Shown here: piece after piece, positions 37,765 to 47,846 of the stretch | How positions within the stretch are numbered: position 1 is the stretch's first letter | How the letters are laid out: the number at the start of each line of letters is the position of its first letter | NCBI GenBank assembly: GCA_001914405.1 | Contig: MSDW01000001.1 | Span: 248,001-312,000 of the forward strand | Direction of reading: 5' to 3' | Length of the DNA stretch: 64,000 nt | DNA from: Candidatus Methanohalarchaeum thermophilum | GTDB lineage: Archaea > Halobacteriota > Methanonatronarchaeia > Methanonatronarchaeales > Methanonatronarchaeaceae | The notes under the pieces: generated by a model | Told to the model about the DNA's origin: nothing | Seen by the model: the letters and a program-made list of their open reading frames with translations, nothing else | The model's database searches: none | Position numbers and translations under genes: made by a program

Positions 37765-39087
37765 TTAAATTAATGTTAGTACTAGTATAATTACTATTGA
37801 GAGGTATACTGTTGTCAATAAAGCGTATTCTATGTATTCCTTCCAGTTGAATCCTTTGATTCCTAGTATTCCTATGAAAATAAATCCTAGCCAGATATTT
37901 GATATTCCAGCGGCGTACATTGTTGTTATAAGTGAGTTTAAAACTCCAGCGACTTCTGAAAGTGGACTCAGTAAGAACCAGAGAGAGCCAGGATCGGGAA
38001 TGAGTATACCGGCTCCTAAGGCGATTAGGTAAGAACCTATAACTGGGATTCCATTTAATAGGTTTTTTATGGGAGTGTATAGCGTGGCTTTGGTGAGAAG
38101 TGAATAGGTTCCTGCGTATAATAAAAATGGAATAGCTAGATGTAAGGACCATTTTGTTGAATCTGCTCCTTTTTCCATAAATGCAACTGGGTTTTTTTGG
38201 CTGATTAAAGCGAGCATTAGTATGGCAAAAAGTATTCCCAACATGGTGATATTACCGTGGATCCAAGCCCAGGTTATTGATGTAGTACCGATTAAGAATG
38301 CTATGATGGAGAGAAGGGAAGAGTATTCTAGGTAGTCGGCTGGAACCCAACTGTCTTTAGGTGGGATATTATGGTGTTTAAGTTTTTCTTTGATGCTTGT
38401 ATTAATAATTAAGTCTCTTTCACTTATCTCTTTATTTTCTTTACCAGTGGAGTGATAATAGAGTAGTGGAAGCAGTAGGAACATTGATGAAAATATAATT
38501 AGATTCTGTACATTTAGAGCAAAGTTAATTATTGATATATTGGTTATTTCTAAGTAATTTTCAGTTAATATAAGTGCACCAGGACTCGTTATACCTATAT
38601 TACCACTGATTAAACTCAACAAACTAATAAATAATATGATATGATAGTTTATTTTATTTCCATTGTTTTTGGCCTTAATACATAGCTTTTGTCCAACTAA
38701 TATAGAAGTTATTAGTCCGAAGGCCCAGTTGACCCATCCTAAAAAGAATGCGAGAATAAAAGTGATTAAGACGATATATTTCTCTTTAGGAGGGATCTTT
38801 TCAGTTATTTTATCTAGGATAATTCCTGTTCTTTCTGATTCTACGACAATTGCTGGAAGCATCCACCAGAGTATCAAGGACATTTGTAGTTCTAAGAAAT
38901 TGAAGAAACCAGTCGAGAATAACTCTAGCGCTTCAAGTAATTTGATTGAAGTTAGTGAACCTAATAAAACAATAATTGAAAGTAAAACGGCTAGAGTCAT
39001 TGATTCAGGAAAGTAACCCCCGAGAAATGTCACAAAACTAGTGTTATATCCTGAATCATTATCTTCTGTTCTTGTATTGTTTTTCAT
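37765..39087 (-). CDS. AtoE-family short-chain fatty acid transporter, second gene
   Basis: A 440-residue protein with ~11-12 hydrophobic helices (GYFPESMTLAVLLSIIVLLG, ALNSL-type and LIPDPGSLWFLLSPLSEVAG segments), related to but divergent from the gene upstream. Its start overlaps that gene's stop by 4 bases (ATGA), so the two are cotranscribed and translationally coupled. It might form a heteromeric complex or a second specificity for acetate, butyrate or similar acids. Confidence 0.7.
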   Translation of the reverse strand: MKNNTRTEDNDSGYNTSFVTFLGGYFPESMTLAVLLSIIVLLGSLTSIKLLEALELFSTGFFNFLELQMSLILWWMLPAIVVESERTGIILDKITEKIPPKEKYIVLITFILAFFLGWVNWAFGLITSILVGQKLCIKAKNNGNKINYHIILFISLLSLISGNIGITSPGALILTENYLEITNISIINFALNVQNLIIFSSMFLLLPLLYYHSTGKENKEISERDLIINTSIKEKLKHHNIPPKDSWVPADYLEYSSLLSIIAFLIGTTSITWAWIHGNITMLGILFAILMLALISQKNPVAFMEKGADSTKWSLHLAIPFLLYAGTYSLLTKATLYTPIKNLLNGIPVIGSYLIALGAGILIPDPGSLWFLLSPLSEVAGVLNSLITTMYAAGISNIWLGFIFIGILGIKGFNWKEYIEYALLTTVYLSIVIILVLTLI

Positions 39088-40487
39088 AATAATACCCCCA
39101 TCAGTAGGGTTCCTATTGCCAATAAAGCTCCACTAAAAGCAAATAGGATCACGCAGTAACCCATAATATCTCTTATTGACAGACCTGCAATACTTATAAC
39201 GGGGATCGCCCAGAATGGCTGGATCATATTGGTCCACTGATCACCCATCCCAAATGCTATGATCATTAAATTCATATCGGCTCCAGCAATCGCCTGAGTA
39301 GCTTCGGAGAGAACCTTTCCAGTAACAACCCATTGGCCACCTCCGGAAGGAACAAAGAAATTAACTATCCCAGAAGCAAGGAAAGCAAAAAAATACCATG
39401 TGTTACTTGTCGCAAGATCTGCAGCAGTCTGAGCAATTAATGTTCCAAGCCCAGACCAAGCCATTATCCCCATTATTCCTCCATAAAACTGAAATTGAAT
39501 TATGATTTGGCTTGCTCCTTCTAAGGCATCTCTTAAGACATCAATGTAATTTCTTAAATTACCGTGAAGTACTAGGCCAGAGCCGAATAAGATAGATATA
39601 AATATATTTAAATTAAATACCTGCATGAAAGGATTAGTTAAAAAGAGATACAGGAGATAGCTCCAAACAAGCCCTCCAGCTGATATCGCAAGTATTTTGC
39701 TATCTAGTAATAAAGATTTAAATCTACCTTCTCTCTTTTTATGTTCACTGTGGGTTTCATCTCTGCCTCTTATCTTAGCCTCTTCGAGTTTAGACTTTGA
39801 AACAGATACAATGTTTTCTTTTTTGTCTGGAGACATTAAAGGCATAACAATTACTGAGAGAACGACAACACTTAAAGCGATCAAGATGTTTGCTGGATGA
39901 AAAATTGTTTCAGAGACAGGAATAATTCCTATCAAGTTAGATAAGAAATGTCCTTCAGTTGCTACTAAAAGAGGAGCTGCTGCCGAAAGCCCTTGGTGCC
40001 AAGGAAGAAGACCCGCATATCCAGTAGCAACTAAAAGTGGATAATGCACGGATACATCTTTCTCTTCCATCTCTATACCAACATTTCTAGCGAAGATAGC
40101 ACTACCTATTAAAACAACGCCCCAGTGAAATAAACCTAGTAGTTGTCCTACAACTGCTGTAAGAAATATAGCTTGAGTCTGATTACTTGGTAATTTTGCA
40201 AATTTATTTAAAACTCGTTTTACTGGAGGAGAATCAGCTAAGATCCATCCAGTGATCAATGCTAAAGAAGATTGCATTGAAAACTTAAGTACAAACCAAA
40301 AACCCTGGCTCCAATGCCTAGCTACATCAAAGACCCCTTTACTGGTAAACACAACGGCTAAGACCATAGTAAGAAATGTCAAAAGCAATGCAAAAATAAA
40401 CGCATCAGGAAGATAACGCTGAACAATATCACTTGAAAAATCCCCAATCCTTGTGAAAAAAGAAGAAACCGAATTAGACATCTCCAA
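39084..40487 (-). CDS. AtoE-family short-chain fatty acid transporter, first gene
   Basis: A 467-residue membrane protein with about 12 helices. ARHWSQGFWFVLKFSMQSSLALITG, here residues ~55-80, and the C-terminal IVNFFVPSGGGQWVVTGKV and MGDQWTNMIQPFWAIPVI are signature blocks of TIGR00366/AtoE. It presumably imports short-chain fatty acids. Acetate is a carbon source in methyl-reducing methanogens that lack CO2 fixation, a possible role here. It is the leading gene of the pair. Confidence 0.88.
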   Translation of the reverse strand: MEMSNSVSSFFTRIGDFSSDIVQRYLPDAFIFALLLTFLTMVLAVVFTSKGVFDVARHWSQGFWFVLKFSMQSSLALITGWILADSPPVKRVLNKFAKLPSNQTQAIFLTAVVGQLLGLFHWGVVLIGSAIFARNVGIEMEEKDVSVHYPLLVATGYAGLLPWHQGLSAAAPLLVATEGHFLSNLIGIIPVSETIFHPANILIALSVVVLSVIVMPLMSPDKKENIVSVSKSKLEEAKIRGRDETHSEHKKREGRFKSLLLDSKILAISAGGLVWSYLLYLFLTNPFMQVFNLNIFISILFGSGLVLHGNLRNYIDVLRDALEGASQIIIQFQFYGGIMGIMAWSGLGTLIAQTAADLATSNTWYFFAFLASGIVNFFVPSGGGQWVVTGKVLSEATQAIAGADMNLMIIAFGMGDQWTNMIQPFWAIPVISIAGLSIRDIMGYCVILFAFSGALLAIGTLLMGVLL

Positions 40488-40927
40488 TTCCCTCCTTTAA
40501 GTCAACAAATATAATTGACACAGTTTTTACCATTTAAAATAAGACACCTCAATAAAAAATAACTATAACCTACTTGTATATAAGCAACTATACTTACGAT
40601 AAAAGAAAACTAAATAAATCTTTTAATCTCCACTCATAACCTATACCACAAAAATCTATGTACCTTTTACAATGACTAGGCAAAGACATCACCATCATAT
40701 GTTATACACCATAAGACCCCTAAACTACTTATCAGACCGATTATTTCCTAAAAAGCCATAATTCTCCTGCCTTAAATAAGTAACCCTCATTCACTAGACC
40801 AAATAAAATAACAAAATAAAACCAAAGAAACAATATAACATAAATTACTTGGCCTAGAAATAAACTTTAAAAATCCAGTAGTTTGCCAAAAAATGGATCT
40901 AATTAAAATAAAATACAACAACCCGAA
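40488..40927. other. Intergenic AT-rich region
   Basis: Upstream region of the transporter operon; A-rich, no gene or repeat seen. Confidence 0.5.
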
Positions 40928-41001
40928 TGGGCCCGACCGGGTTCGAACCGGTGATCTCCGCCTTGTAAGGGCGACGTCATAACCACCTAGACTACGGGCC
41001 C
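40928..41001 (-). tRNA. tRNA-Val (TAC)
   Basis: Acceptor GGGCCCG pairing CGGGCCC, anticodon loop CTTACAA (TAC), T-loop GGTTCGAACC and discriminator A. Its body is nearly the same as tRNA-Val (GAC) at 7.4 kb. Confidence 0.95.
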
Positions 41002-41269
41002 AAAAATAAATGTAACAATTAATTGATTTCTATTAATAAAAAAATTAACCATTAAAAGGAACTTGATCTCCTCAGCCAAACAAATTTCTTTCCTCTACAA
41101 ACAAATATTACCTCATCATCTAAATACATCCCCAGAAAATAAACTAATTTAAATAAGCTCAAGACTGATGGAGTATAGTAAATGAAAATACCTCTATTCA
41201 TTGAATATTTGTTTTTAGGTATGTTATCAATTAAAAATAACTCTTAAATAACTTCAATACCCTTTAAGG

Positions 41270-41547
41270 TTATCTAGCCCCTTAGTTGGCTTGCCCGCCT
41301 CGGATAAAAAGCGATCCCATGATCTTTAGATAATGGATAAAACCTTCGATCAACCTCGAGAGATGTTAGGTAATCTCGAAATCGTTTTTGGTGTAGAATC
41401 TTAGAGGTTGATGTAGATCTGTTTGGAGAGAACACATAAGATCCACTTGGCGGAAATATAACACTTTTTGCGTCCTTATCCAAGTCTTCTTTTGGAAAGC
41501 AAATAGCACCCGATCTTGACTTTGGTAAATGGGAGAAACCCGATGGC
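41270..41547 (+). mobile_element. Class D noncoding element, truncated copy
   Basis: GTTGGCTTGCCCGCCT...AAAAAGCGATCCCATG parallels GTTGGTTGGGAGTCTGCCTT...AAAAAGCAATCCCATG of the 60.6-kb copy, continuing with TAATGG and CCTTCGA blocks. The usual left hairpin and conserved right part are missing, and a class E element begins directly after. Confidence 0.5.
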
Positions 41548-42003
41548 TTTATCTTAGTGGTTGAGAAGACCCCTTTCTAAAATCCCTTGATTTTGGTAGG
41601 GAGTGAATCAACCTATGCTAGGTTAGGGTAGGATGTGGGGGGAGAGCAAATTCTCCCATAGGGTTTAAACCTCCCCTTTGTTGGCGTTATAAGCCATCTC
41701 AGCGTAGACGCGGGTCAGAGCCCCCATTGCCAATGTTGGGGGAGGCATAGGGGTCCAAGGCGATGTTGCACAGCCTGGGGGATGACGTTGTGAGGTCGTC
41801 CGCCTGGACTTCCAGAGCCTGGTGGCTTGGGAGGTACCCCAGGGTGTATTGTCAGACACTCGGCCCCGAACGTAGCTCACCTTGCCCCCACCCTCGGCCT
41901 CTCGGCCCTTTGAGGGGGCATTGCATTAGGATAGTCTCCTATCCCTTCTACAGAGGCTTTTTCAAGCGCCTTCCTAATCTCTGATTAGGGAGGGGTAGTT
42001 GAC
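41548..42003 (+). mobile_element. Class E noncoding element
   Basis: A left end TTTATCTTAGTGGTTGAGAAG plus hairpin (AAAATCCCTTGATTTT) and GAATCAACC, as in class B, and a right end CCTAATCTCTGATTAGG followed by GAGGGGTAGTTGAC, as in tnpB element 1. The interior is very G+C-rich and unlike the other classes. It is the only copy in the window. No protein reading is convincing. Confidence 0.6.
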
Positions 42004-42095
42004 CTGGGGTTTAATTTGCAGGGTTATTTAAATACTCAAAATCTTTAAGTTTTTGTAGGAAAATCAAGGTATGAATTAATTTCTAGTTCTAAATT

Positions 42096-42171
<76 letters not shown>

Positions 42172-42616
42172 TATGTCCTAGTTTTGTTTCGCTTCATGTT
42201 TTTATATTACTTTTTTCCTTGGCTTTTCAGCAAAGAAATCTTCTTTCTGGATCCTTATATAAGTGAATAAGGAATTAAAACATACTTTTTAGCAAAAAAT
42301 AAATTATTTATCTGGTAAAGGGTTTTTTATCTTAATGAGTGAGGAGGTTTTTTCCACATCTCATAATGTTTGGAGTGGGATGGTTTTTCGGTGGTAATTT
42401 TAGAAGTGTCTTTTTTGAATTTTTATTTTAAAGTTGGAGGATATGCTTGGCTTGGTAGTTAAACGGAAATATAGATTTTATTGGTATGTGATTTAGTGGG
42501 ATTTGGTGCTTTTTGAAAATTTATTTAGTATTTTAGATTTAAAAGATTTTTAGGGGCATTATATTGGTTTGTGGTTATCTAATAGTTTAGATAAAAGTTT
42601 TTTGGATTTTGAGGGA
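42172..42616. other. Noncoding region with a weak transposon-end match
   Basis: Near 42330 TTTTTTATCTTAATGAGTGAGGAGG with a degraded hairpin resembles class B left ends. The rest is T/G-rich sequence after the convergent methyltransferase gene. Confidence 0.35.
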
Positions 42617-43135
42617 TTATTGGATTGTGTATATGTAAATGTTTCTTTTTCCTTCTTTCAATATTTTTTCTTCTTTTAGGTTTGGAAATTTGTATGTGTA
42701 GGATATAATCTGTGCTCCTTTTAATTCGTTTGAGAGTTTTTTCTCTAGTTGTTTGTTTGCCTTTTCTGATAAGTAGACGAATACTAGATCTGCGTCTGAG
42801 AGATCTAAGTTTAGATAGTTGCCAAATATTACTTTTATGTTATTGTTTGTAGATATTTGGGCTCTTATTTTTGATATAAAGTATCTTATGGGATCTATCT
42901 CGATTCCAATAACTTCTTGTCCATGTTCTGCGTAGCTTGTTAATACTCTTCCATCTCCGCAACCTAGTTCGTAGATTTTGTCTATATCTTGAACATTAAG
43001 GGATTCTATCAGTAGTTTTATGTCGTTTTTAGGTGTAGGTGTCCATCCTGCTGTCCAGAATTGAAGATAACCGAGCCAGAAGATAGATAATATGGCTGCT
43101 ATTATGAGAATGTATTCAATAGATAGAAATTTCAT
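42617..43135 (-). CDS. Membrane-anchored class I SAM methyltransferase
   Basis: A 172-residue protein with an N-terminal hydrophobic helix (5-27) and a Rossmann domain: motif I ELGCGDGRVLTSYAE, the acidic end of strand 2 in IGIEIDP, and LVFVYLSEKANKQLEKKL. The short domain and anchor resemble archaeal and bacterial proteins of unknown target. It lies ~120 bases after the acyltransferase-like gene and may be the last gene of that unit. Confidence 0.7.
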   Translation of the reverse strand: MKFLSIEYILIIAAILSIFWLGYLQFWTAGWTPTPKNDIKLLIESLNVQDIDKIYELGCGDGRVLTSYAEHGQEVIGIEIDPIRYFISKIRAQISTNNNIKVIFGNYLNLDLSDADLVFVYLSEKANKQLEKKLSNELKGAQIISYTYKFPNLKEEKILKEGKRNIYIYTIQ

Positions 43136-43255
43136 AGTTTATCAACCATTCATGATGAGGTAACTTATCCTTTTTCTATCTTTAGCGATGAGATAAACCT
43201 TTTTTGGGTGAGTAGGTATCTTGATTTGGGGATTTAGTTTTTTCTTTACCTGTAT

Positions 43256-44008
43256 TCAGATTAGGTTTAGGTTGAAACCTGCTATATATAGTATTAAAAT
43301 GATTATCGGTTGGTGTAATAAATAAATTAGGAGAGATTTTTTTCCTGCGTAACATGTTGAATAAATCAAGGGGTTTTTTGGCATATCAGGTATTTGGATC
43401 TTTCTTTTGTATTCGCTGTACATTAGGTTTCCTGTGAATATCCCTAAGGTTACAACTCCAAACCAGGGGAGGAGAGGAAAGTAATCTAATGTATAGAAGT
43501 TTAAGGGTTTTAATCCGATCCAAAGGAATAAAGAAGTGTTTAGGGTTATATTATTTATGTAAGTAGAGGCCAGTAGTATAAGTATAGATAATATTAGATT
43601 TAATTTAGTGTACTTTAAAAGTGGGTAGGCGAGTATAATAGATAACCCGATTAAGTGAAGAACTCCAAATATGATAAATGCTTCTGGAACCACAATTCGG
43701 GTAATTAATGTGATTAAGAGACCCCAAGAGAATATCTTTATTCCTCTTTTCAGGTATTTTGATCTGAGATTTTTTCTTCCTTTTAGGACTGCTCGTGAAT
43801 AACTTAAAGTTAAAGAGACTCCTACCAAGTAAATAAAGATAAACGCAATAGATCTTGCTAATATAGGCCATATACCCTGTTCTAAATTTAATTTAATTAG
43901 ATTAAAGTAATCTAAATCAAAAATAAAATGGTAAGCAACCATGAGAAAGATGGCTACTCCTCTTAAAAAATCTATTTCCCAAAATCTTTTATCTAGATCC
44001 TTCGCCAA
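43256..44008 (-). CDS. DUF1624/heparan-alpha-glucosaminide acetyltransferase-like membrane protein
   Basis: A 250-residue protein with seven predicted helices. RFWEIDFLRGVAIFLMVAYHF at the start (with the conserved R-G and His), a GVLHLIGLS block and PLLPWFGVVTLGIFTG fit DUF1624, a branch of membrane acyltransferases. The likely role is acetylation of a sugar or lipid at the membrane; the substrate is unknown. Only 2 bases separate it from the upstream Nnr stop, so they are cotranscribed. Confidence 0.7.
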   Translation of the reverse strand: MAKDLDKRFWEIDFLRGVAIFLMVAYHFIFDLDYFNLIKLNLEQGIWPILARSIAFIFIYLVGVSLTLSYSRAVLKGRKNLRSKYLKRGIKIFSWGLLITLITRIVVPEAFIIFGVLHLIGLSIILAYPLLKYTKLNLILSILILLASTYINNITLNTSLFLWIGLKPLNFYTLDYFPLLPWFGVVTLGIFTGNLMYSEYKRKIQIPDMPKNPLIYSTCYAGKKSLLIYLLHQPIIILILYIAGFNLNLI

Positions 44009-44010
44009 TT

Positions 44011-45414
44011 TTACACCTGTTCGGCCCTTACTTTGGGTATCTCTTTGAGTAAATCAGTAGCAATGATTCCATCAACACCTAGGTCTTTCTTTATTTGATC
44101 ACCGGCTTTCCCAACAATAAATGAAGCAGCAGCTGTTAATCTAAAATCATAGTCCTTTCTAGCTACTAAAGAAGAAACCACCCCAGCTAATATGTCTCCA
44201 GTTCCACCAACGGTCATACCAGCATTTCCGCTTTCGTTAATTTTAATAGTATCTCCATTGCTGATAATATCATTTTTTCCTTTTTTGAGGATAATACAGT
44301 TATATTGATCTGCAAATTCTTTGATTAATTGCTTAGAAGGTTTTTTTCCAAATAGTGATTCAAATTCACCTGAATGTGGAGTTATAATTGATTTCCTAAG
44401 AAGTGTTTTTGTTTTTTTACAAGCGTGAAGTGCATCTGCATCAAGAACTTTTTTAATATCTAATTTATCTATTAATCTTCTAATTTCTTCCATAGATTCA
44501 CTATTTCTACCTAAACCTGGGCCTATAAGTGCTGCATCAAATTTACTGCTACTTTTATAGATTTTATCACTATCAAAGCTTTTAATGTCTCTAACTATCA
44601 GGTTGGGTGAAAAACCTGATATTGTGTCCTTATTTCCCTTGGTATATATGACTGGTAAGTCACATCCCGAACGGAGAGCAGCTAATGCCGATAGGGCTGG
44701 AGCACCAGTATACTCTTCTCCACCAATAACCATTAGCCTTCCATTTTCTCCCTTATGAGAATTCTCTTTTCTTTTTGGCAGAAAAAAGAGATCTCCTGGC
44801 CCGACATGTGTTTCAGCTTTATCTGGTATGCCTATATCAACTAATTTTGCTTTATTTAGCCCTTTCTTCTTTTTGTGAAATGTTATGGTTGTATCTGATT
44901 TAACGCCGTATCCCTTGCCCGTATCGGGATCTATTCCAGTGGGTACATCAACTGATACTATGCGGCTTTTTTTTGCTCTATTTATAGCTTGAACTGCTGA
45001 TTTTACTGGTTCCCTCAATCTTCCCTTGATCCCAACACCTAATATTGCATCCACCACAACATCTGAAGTGATCTCTAAATCATTGTAAAACTCCTTCCTA
45101 GGACCCTCAATAAGAGTAACATCCAAATTCTTCAACTTCAACCAGTTATCTCTAGCTACATCAGTTCCAATAGACCTCTCCTTACCAACTAAAACAACTT
45201 TAACATCACATTCTTTCTCAAATAAATACCTAGCAGCAACAAACCCATCTCCACCATTATTTCCCTTACCACAAAACAAAGTAACAGACCTATTCGACTC
45301 AATCTCGCTAGCAACCTTTCTACCAGCTTCCTCCATAAGCTCCCAAGGCTCAACTCCCCAATACTCAGCATTTCTATCAATAACAGCCATCTCTAAAGAA
45401 TCTATCTCATTCAT
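44011..45414 (-). CDS. nnr: Bifunctional NAD(P)H-hydrate epimerase/dehydratase
   Basis: A 467-residue metabolite-repair enzyme. Residues ~1-210 are the YjeF_N epimerase domain (EEAGRKVASEI, FCGKGNNGGDGFVAARYL, VDVPTGIDPDTG). Residues ~225-460 are the ribokinase-like dehydratase (MVIGGEEYTGAPALSALAAL, ALIGPGLGR, ITPHSGEFESLF, NAGMTVGGTGDILAGV), which restores NADH from its hydrated form using ADP or ATP. Length and order are normal for the fused protein. It leads a unit with the acyltransferase-like and perhaps the methyltransferase genes. Confidence 0.9.
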   Translation of the reverse strand: MNEIDSLEMAVIDRNAEYWGVEPWELMEEAGRKVASEIESNRSVTLFCGKGNNGGDGFVAARYLFEKECDVKVVLVGKERSIGTDVARDNWLKLKNLDVTLIEGPRKEFYNDLEITSDVVVDAILGVGIKGRLREPVKSAVQAINRAKKSRIVSVDVPTGIDPDTGKGYGVKSDTTITFHKKKKGLNKAKLVDIGIPDKAETHVGPGDLFFLPKRKENSHKGENGRLMVIGGEEYTGAPALSALAALRSGCDLPVIYTKGNKDTISGFSPNLIVRDIKSFDSDKIYKSSSKFDAALIGPGLGRNSESMEEIRRLIDKLDIKKVLDADALHACKKTKTLLRKSIITPHSGEFESLFGKKPSKQLIKEFADQYNCIILKKGKNDIISNGDTIKINESGNAGMTVGGTGDILAGVVSSLVARKDYDFRLTAAASFIVGKAGDQIKKDLGVDGIIATDLLKEIPKVRAEQV

Positions 45415-45649
45415 TCAAACCACCTACACCCAAATAATAAAAAAACACCAAATTCAAGGACATTAACCTAACTCAAAAACTCCCATGCCTAAATCATCCT
45501 CAAACCCTAACTAACCACTCTAACATATGCCCTCCCTAATCATAAAACCATAAATGAACAAATCGAATTTAACTTATTAGAAAAAAGCTCTCCCCTTAAA
45601 GTTTTTGATTCATAATAATATATTAAATAAAATTGTTTTAGAAGAAATG
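45415..45649. other. Upstream region of nnr
   Basis: A/C-rich then AT-rich; the nnr promoter must lie here. No gene seen. Confidence 0.4.
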
Positions 45650-45754
45650 AGGCAGAAGCCCTGTGTCCTTTAGGGTATAGGATGAATGCTGAAGAACTTA
45701 AGTAACTAAGTACCTAGGTAAGTAAATAAATTAGAGGTGAAGAGGATTAATGTC

Positions 45755-45784
45755 CTCTTCACGGACGAAAAACACGGAGCACTC
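45755..45784. repeat. Perfect inverted repeat
   Basis: GTGAAGAGGA, a 6-base loop, then TCCTCTTCAC. It lies inside the decayed tnpB element and may be another element's end. Confidence 0.6.
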
Positions 45785-45817
45785 AAAGAACAAAAAGAAG
45801 AGCGGACATGGAGATCT

Positions 45818-46136
45818 TTTATCTTGGTGGTTGAGAAGACTCTTTCCTTATCTTTTGATTAGGGAGGGGATGAATCAACCTATAAGGCTTAAATGACCTC
45901 CGTGTCTTAGGTTTTGTGTGTGGGGCAGGGGTTGTGGCCGAAGGCTAAAGCCCGTGGACAGATTGAGAGTTCTGGTTACCAAGCTCGCTGGCTGAATCGG
46001 GAAACTCCCCATAGAAAGCTTCCTAGATAAGCGCCGCCCAGGACTGAGATTGGATGACAGCGGTAGGAAGTAAAACCTCCTTTGACTCTGGAAGCCCCCT
46101 CCAAAATCCCTTGATTTTGGTAAGGGAGGAAGTCAC
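45818..46136 (+). mobile_element. Class B noncoding element, copy 2
   Basis: It matches 17475-17795 from TTTATCTTGGTGGTTGAGAAG to GAGGAAGTCAC, with shared blocks GGGGTTGTGGCCGAAG, AAGCTTCCTAGATAAG and GGAAGTAAAACCTCC. The right hairpin differs in sequence (CCAAAATCCCTTGATTTTGG against CCAAAATCTCTGACTATGG) but keeps its stem. Confidence 0.7.
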
Positions 46137-46189
46137 CTTATCTCTAAAGGAGAAAAGATAGGTTAAAAAAACGATAAAAGCTAAGATAC

Positions 46190-47269
46190 ATAAACCGACA
46201 AAGACAAAGAAACAGAGACTAAACCACTTATATAGAGAATAGAACAAGAATATAAAGAGCTACCTAAGAGGGCAGAGCTATAAGAGTAGAAAGGAACCCT
46301 AAAACCTCCATTCTGTCTACATCTAAGATACAAAACAATTAAAGATGAAGGGAAAACTTGGAGAACAACCGGTTTACTTGAGGTCACAGGCACTAAAGAT
46401 AAAGGAAACATCGAATGAATTAACCAATTGGTTTGCCTCCATACCGATCTAACCATATGAAGGAATTTGGTTGCAAATCAAAGTACCGAGCAAACAAGAA
46501 CAAACTCTAAAAGATGGAGAAATAAAGGATTCAAAAATAACCAAAGACGAAGAAGCTCTCTATTTTAACCTCACAGTAGAGTTTTCCAAGGAAACCTATG
46601 AGCCAAATATTCGTTTTAGGTATTGATCCTGGAAGTAGGTGGTTGGGTGTTGGAGTCTGTGGCTCCGACAACAAAACACTCTTTATGGGAGAAAAAATAC
46701 GAGAAGTAAGAGGAAAATACCAATATTTGATAGAACAAGTCCAAGTAAAAGAAAAAGGGAGGAGAGACGGAAAAAGTATCGATGAAGTGTTAGGGGGGAA
46801 AGAAGGCAATAGGGTGAACGACCTAGTTCATGAAATCACTAAGTGGATAGCGAGATACGCCAAAGAGAACAGGTTAGCGGTTGTAATGGGAGACATCAAA
46901 GGAATTAACGAAGACACGGGAAAGGGCAAGGAGTTCAATCGGAGAGTTAACACGATGCCTATACACAAGTTTAAGAAATACCTATGATCTAAGTGTAAGG
47001 AGGGTGGTGTTCCATTTTTACTTGTCAGCGAGGCCTATACCACGCAAACCTGTAATAGATGTGGTAAAAAGGGTTGGAAGACCAAGTAGTAAAGAGTTCA
47101 GGTGTTCAGAGTGTGGTCTTGAGGTACAAGCTGACCGCAATGGGGCTGTAAATATTAAAGAACGAGGCTTGGACAAGCTCGATATAGAGCCTCTGTCCAA
47201 GTCAGGGGCATCCTTGGCAATGCCCGAAACTCCTGAACCCGACATTAACCTCGCTAGAGCAAAACAATG
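46190..47269 (+). pseudogene. tnpB: TnpB pseudogene 2
   Basis: The RuvC-I segment reads VLGIDPGSRWLGVGVCGSDN from 46598, with VVMGDIKGINEDTGKG where intact TnpB has the catalytic Glu, then a stop at 46985. The zinc finger ([16 protein letters not shown]) follows in frame but stops, and EFRCSECGLEVQADRNGAVNI with the last Asp is in another frame ending at 47269. The N-terminal third (46190-46590) has several stops. The Glu-to-Asp change, if real, would also weaken catalysis. Confidence 0.8.
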
Positions 47270-47373
47270 AATTGGGCACATAGCAATGGATGTGTTCTCA
47301 AGTAGGGGGGAACCTTAAAATCCCTTGTAGGGAATTCCTTGGCCTTTGGGCCAATGAGAGGATGTCAAAAAGT

Positions 47374-47846
47374 AGATTGAAGGAAAATCTCAGTTAATTG
47401 AACTTATCTTATCTTCTATACACAAAAAACAATCCTACGATCTCATATGTTTGAGTTTGATAAAACTTGAGTCCTGTATCGAAAAGATATATAGAGATGC
47501 TTATAATCGGTTTTTGATTAAAGAGATTGGTTGGATTGAACTGGTAGAAGAAATATTGGGAGAGTTATTGCAGAGGTTTATATATGATACTTGCTGGCGG
47601 ATCACGGTTTTCCCTAAGAAGTAAATAATTCCATTTTTGTTGTGTTATTGAAAAAACGTAATGCTAAACCAACTCCACGTAGAATAAGGCTAACAAGGTA
47701 AATTCTATTATCTTTTCGAACGAATTTAAGTAAGTTATAGATTAATATACGGATTTTTAAAAAAACCTTATTTGGTGTTTGAGTGTAACCTGTTCTCTTA
47801 AGTTTCGGTAAAAAATAATATGGGTTCAAAGAAAAATTAGCATTTA
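47374..47846. other. Noncoding region with a weak class D remnant
   Basis: TTGAGTCCTGTATCGAAAAG and ATATATAGAGATG near 47465-47500 echo class D interiors (33.1 and 62.6 kb). No end hairpins are visible and no gene is supported. Confidence 0.35.

Larger units (their letters stand above)
45650..47373 (+). mobile_element. Second tnpB element, decayed and interrupted
   Basis: A possible left end at ~45655 (CCCTGTGTCCTTTAGGGTATAGG then ATGAATGC) and a right end TTGGCCTTTGGGCCAA followed by TGAGAGGATGTC at ~47338-47370 are typical IS200/IS605-family termini, distinct from those of tnpB element 1. A class B element lies inside at 45818-46136. No tnpA is present. The left boundary is tentative. Confidence 0.5.

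Noticed and set aside
46598-46987. Intact RuvC/YqgF-type resolvase
   Set aside because: The N-terminal IDPGSRWLG phrase resembles it, but the downstream zinc-finger pieces and IS-type right end show it is a tnpB fragment.
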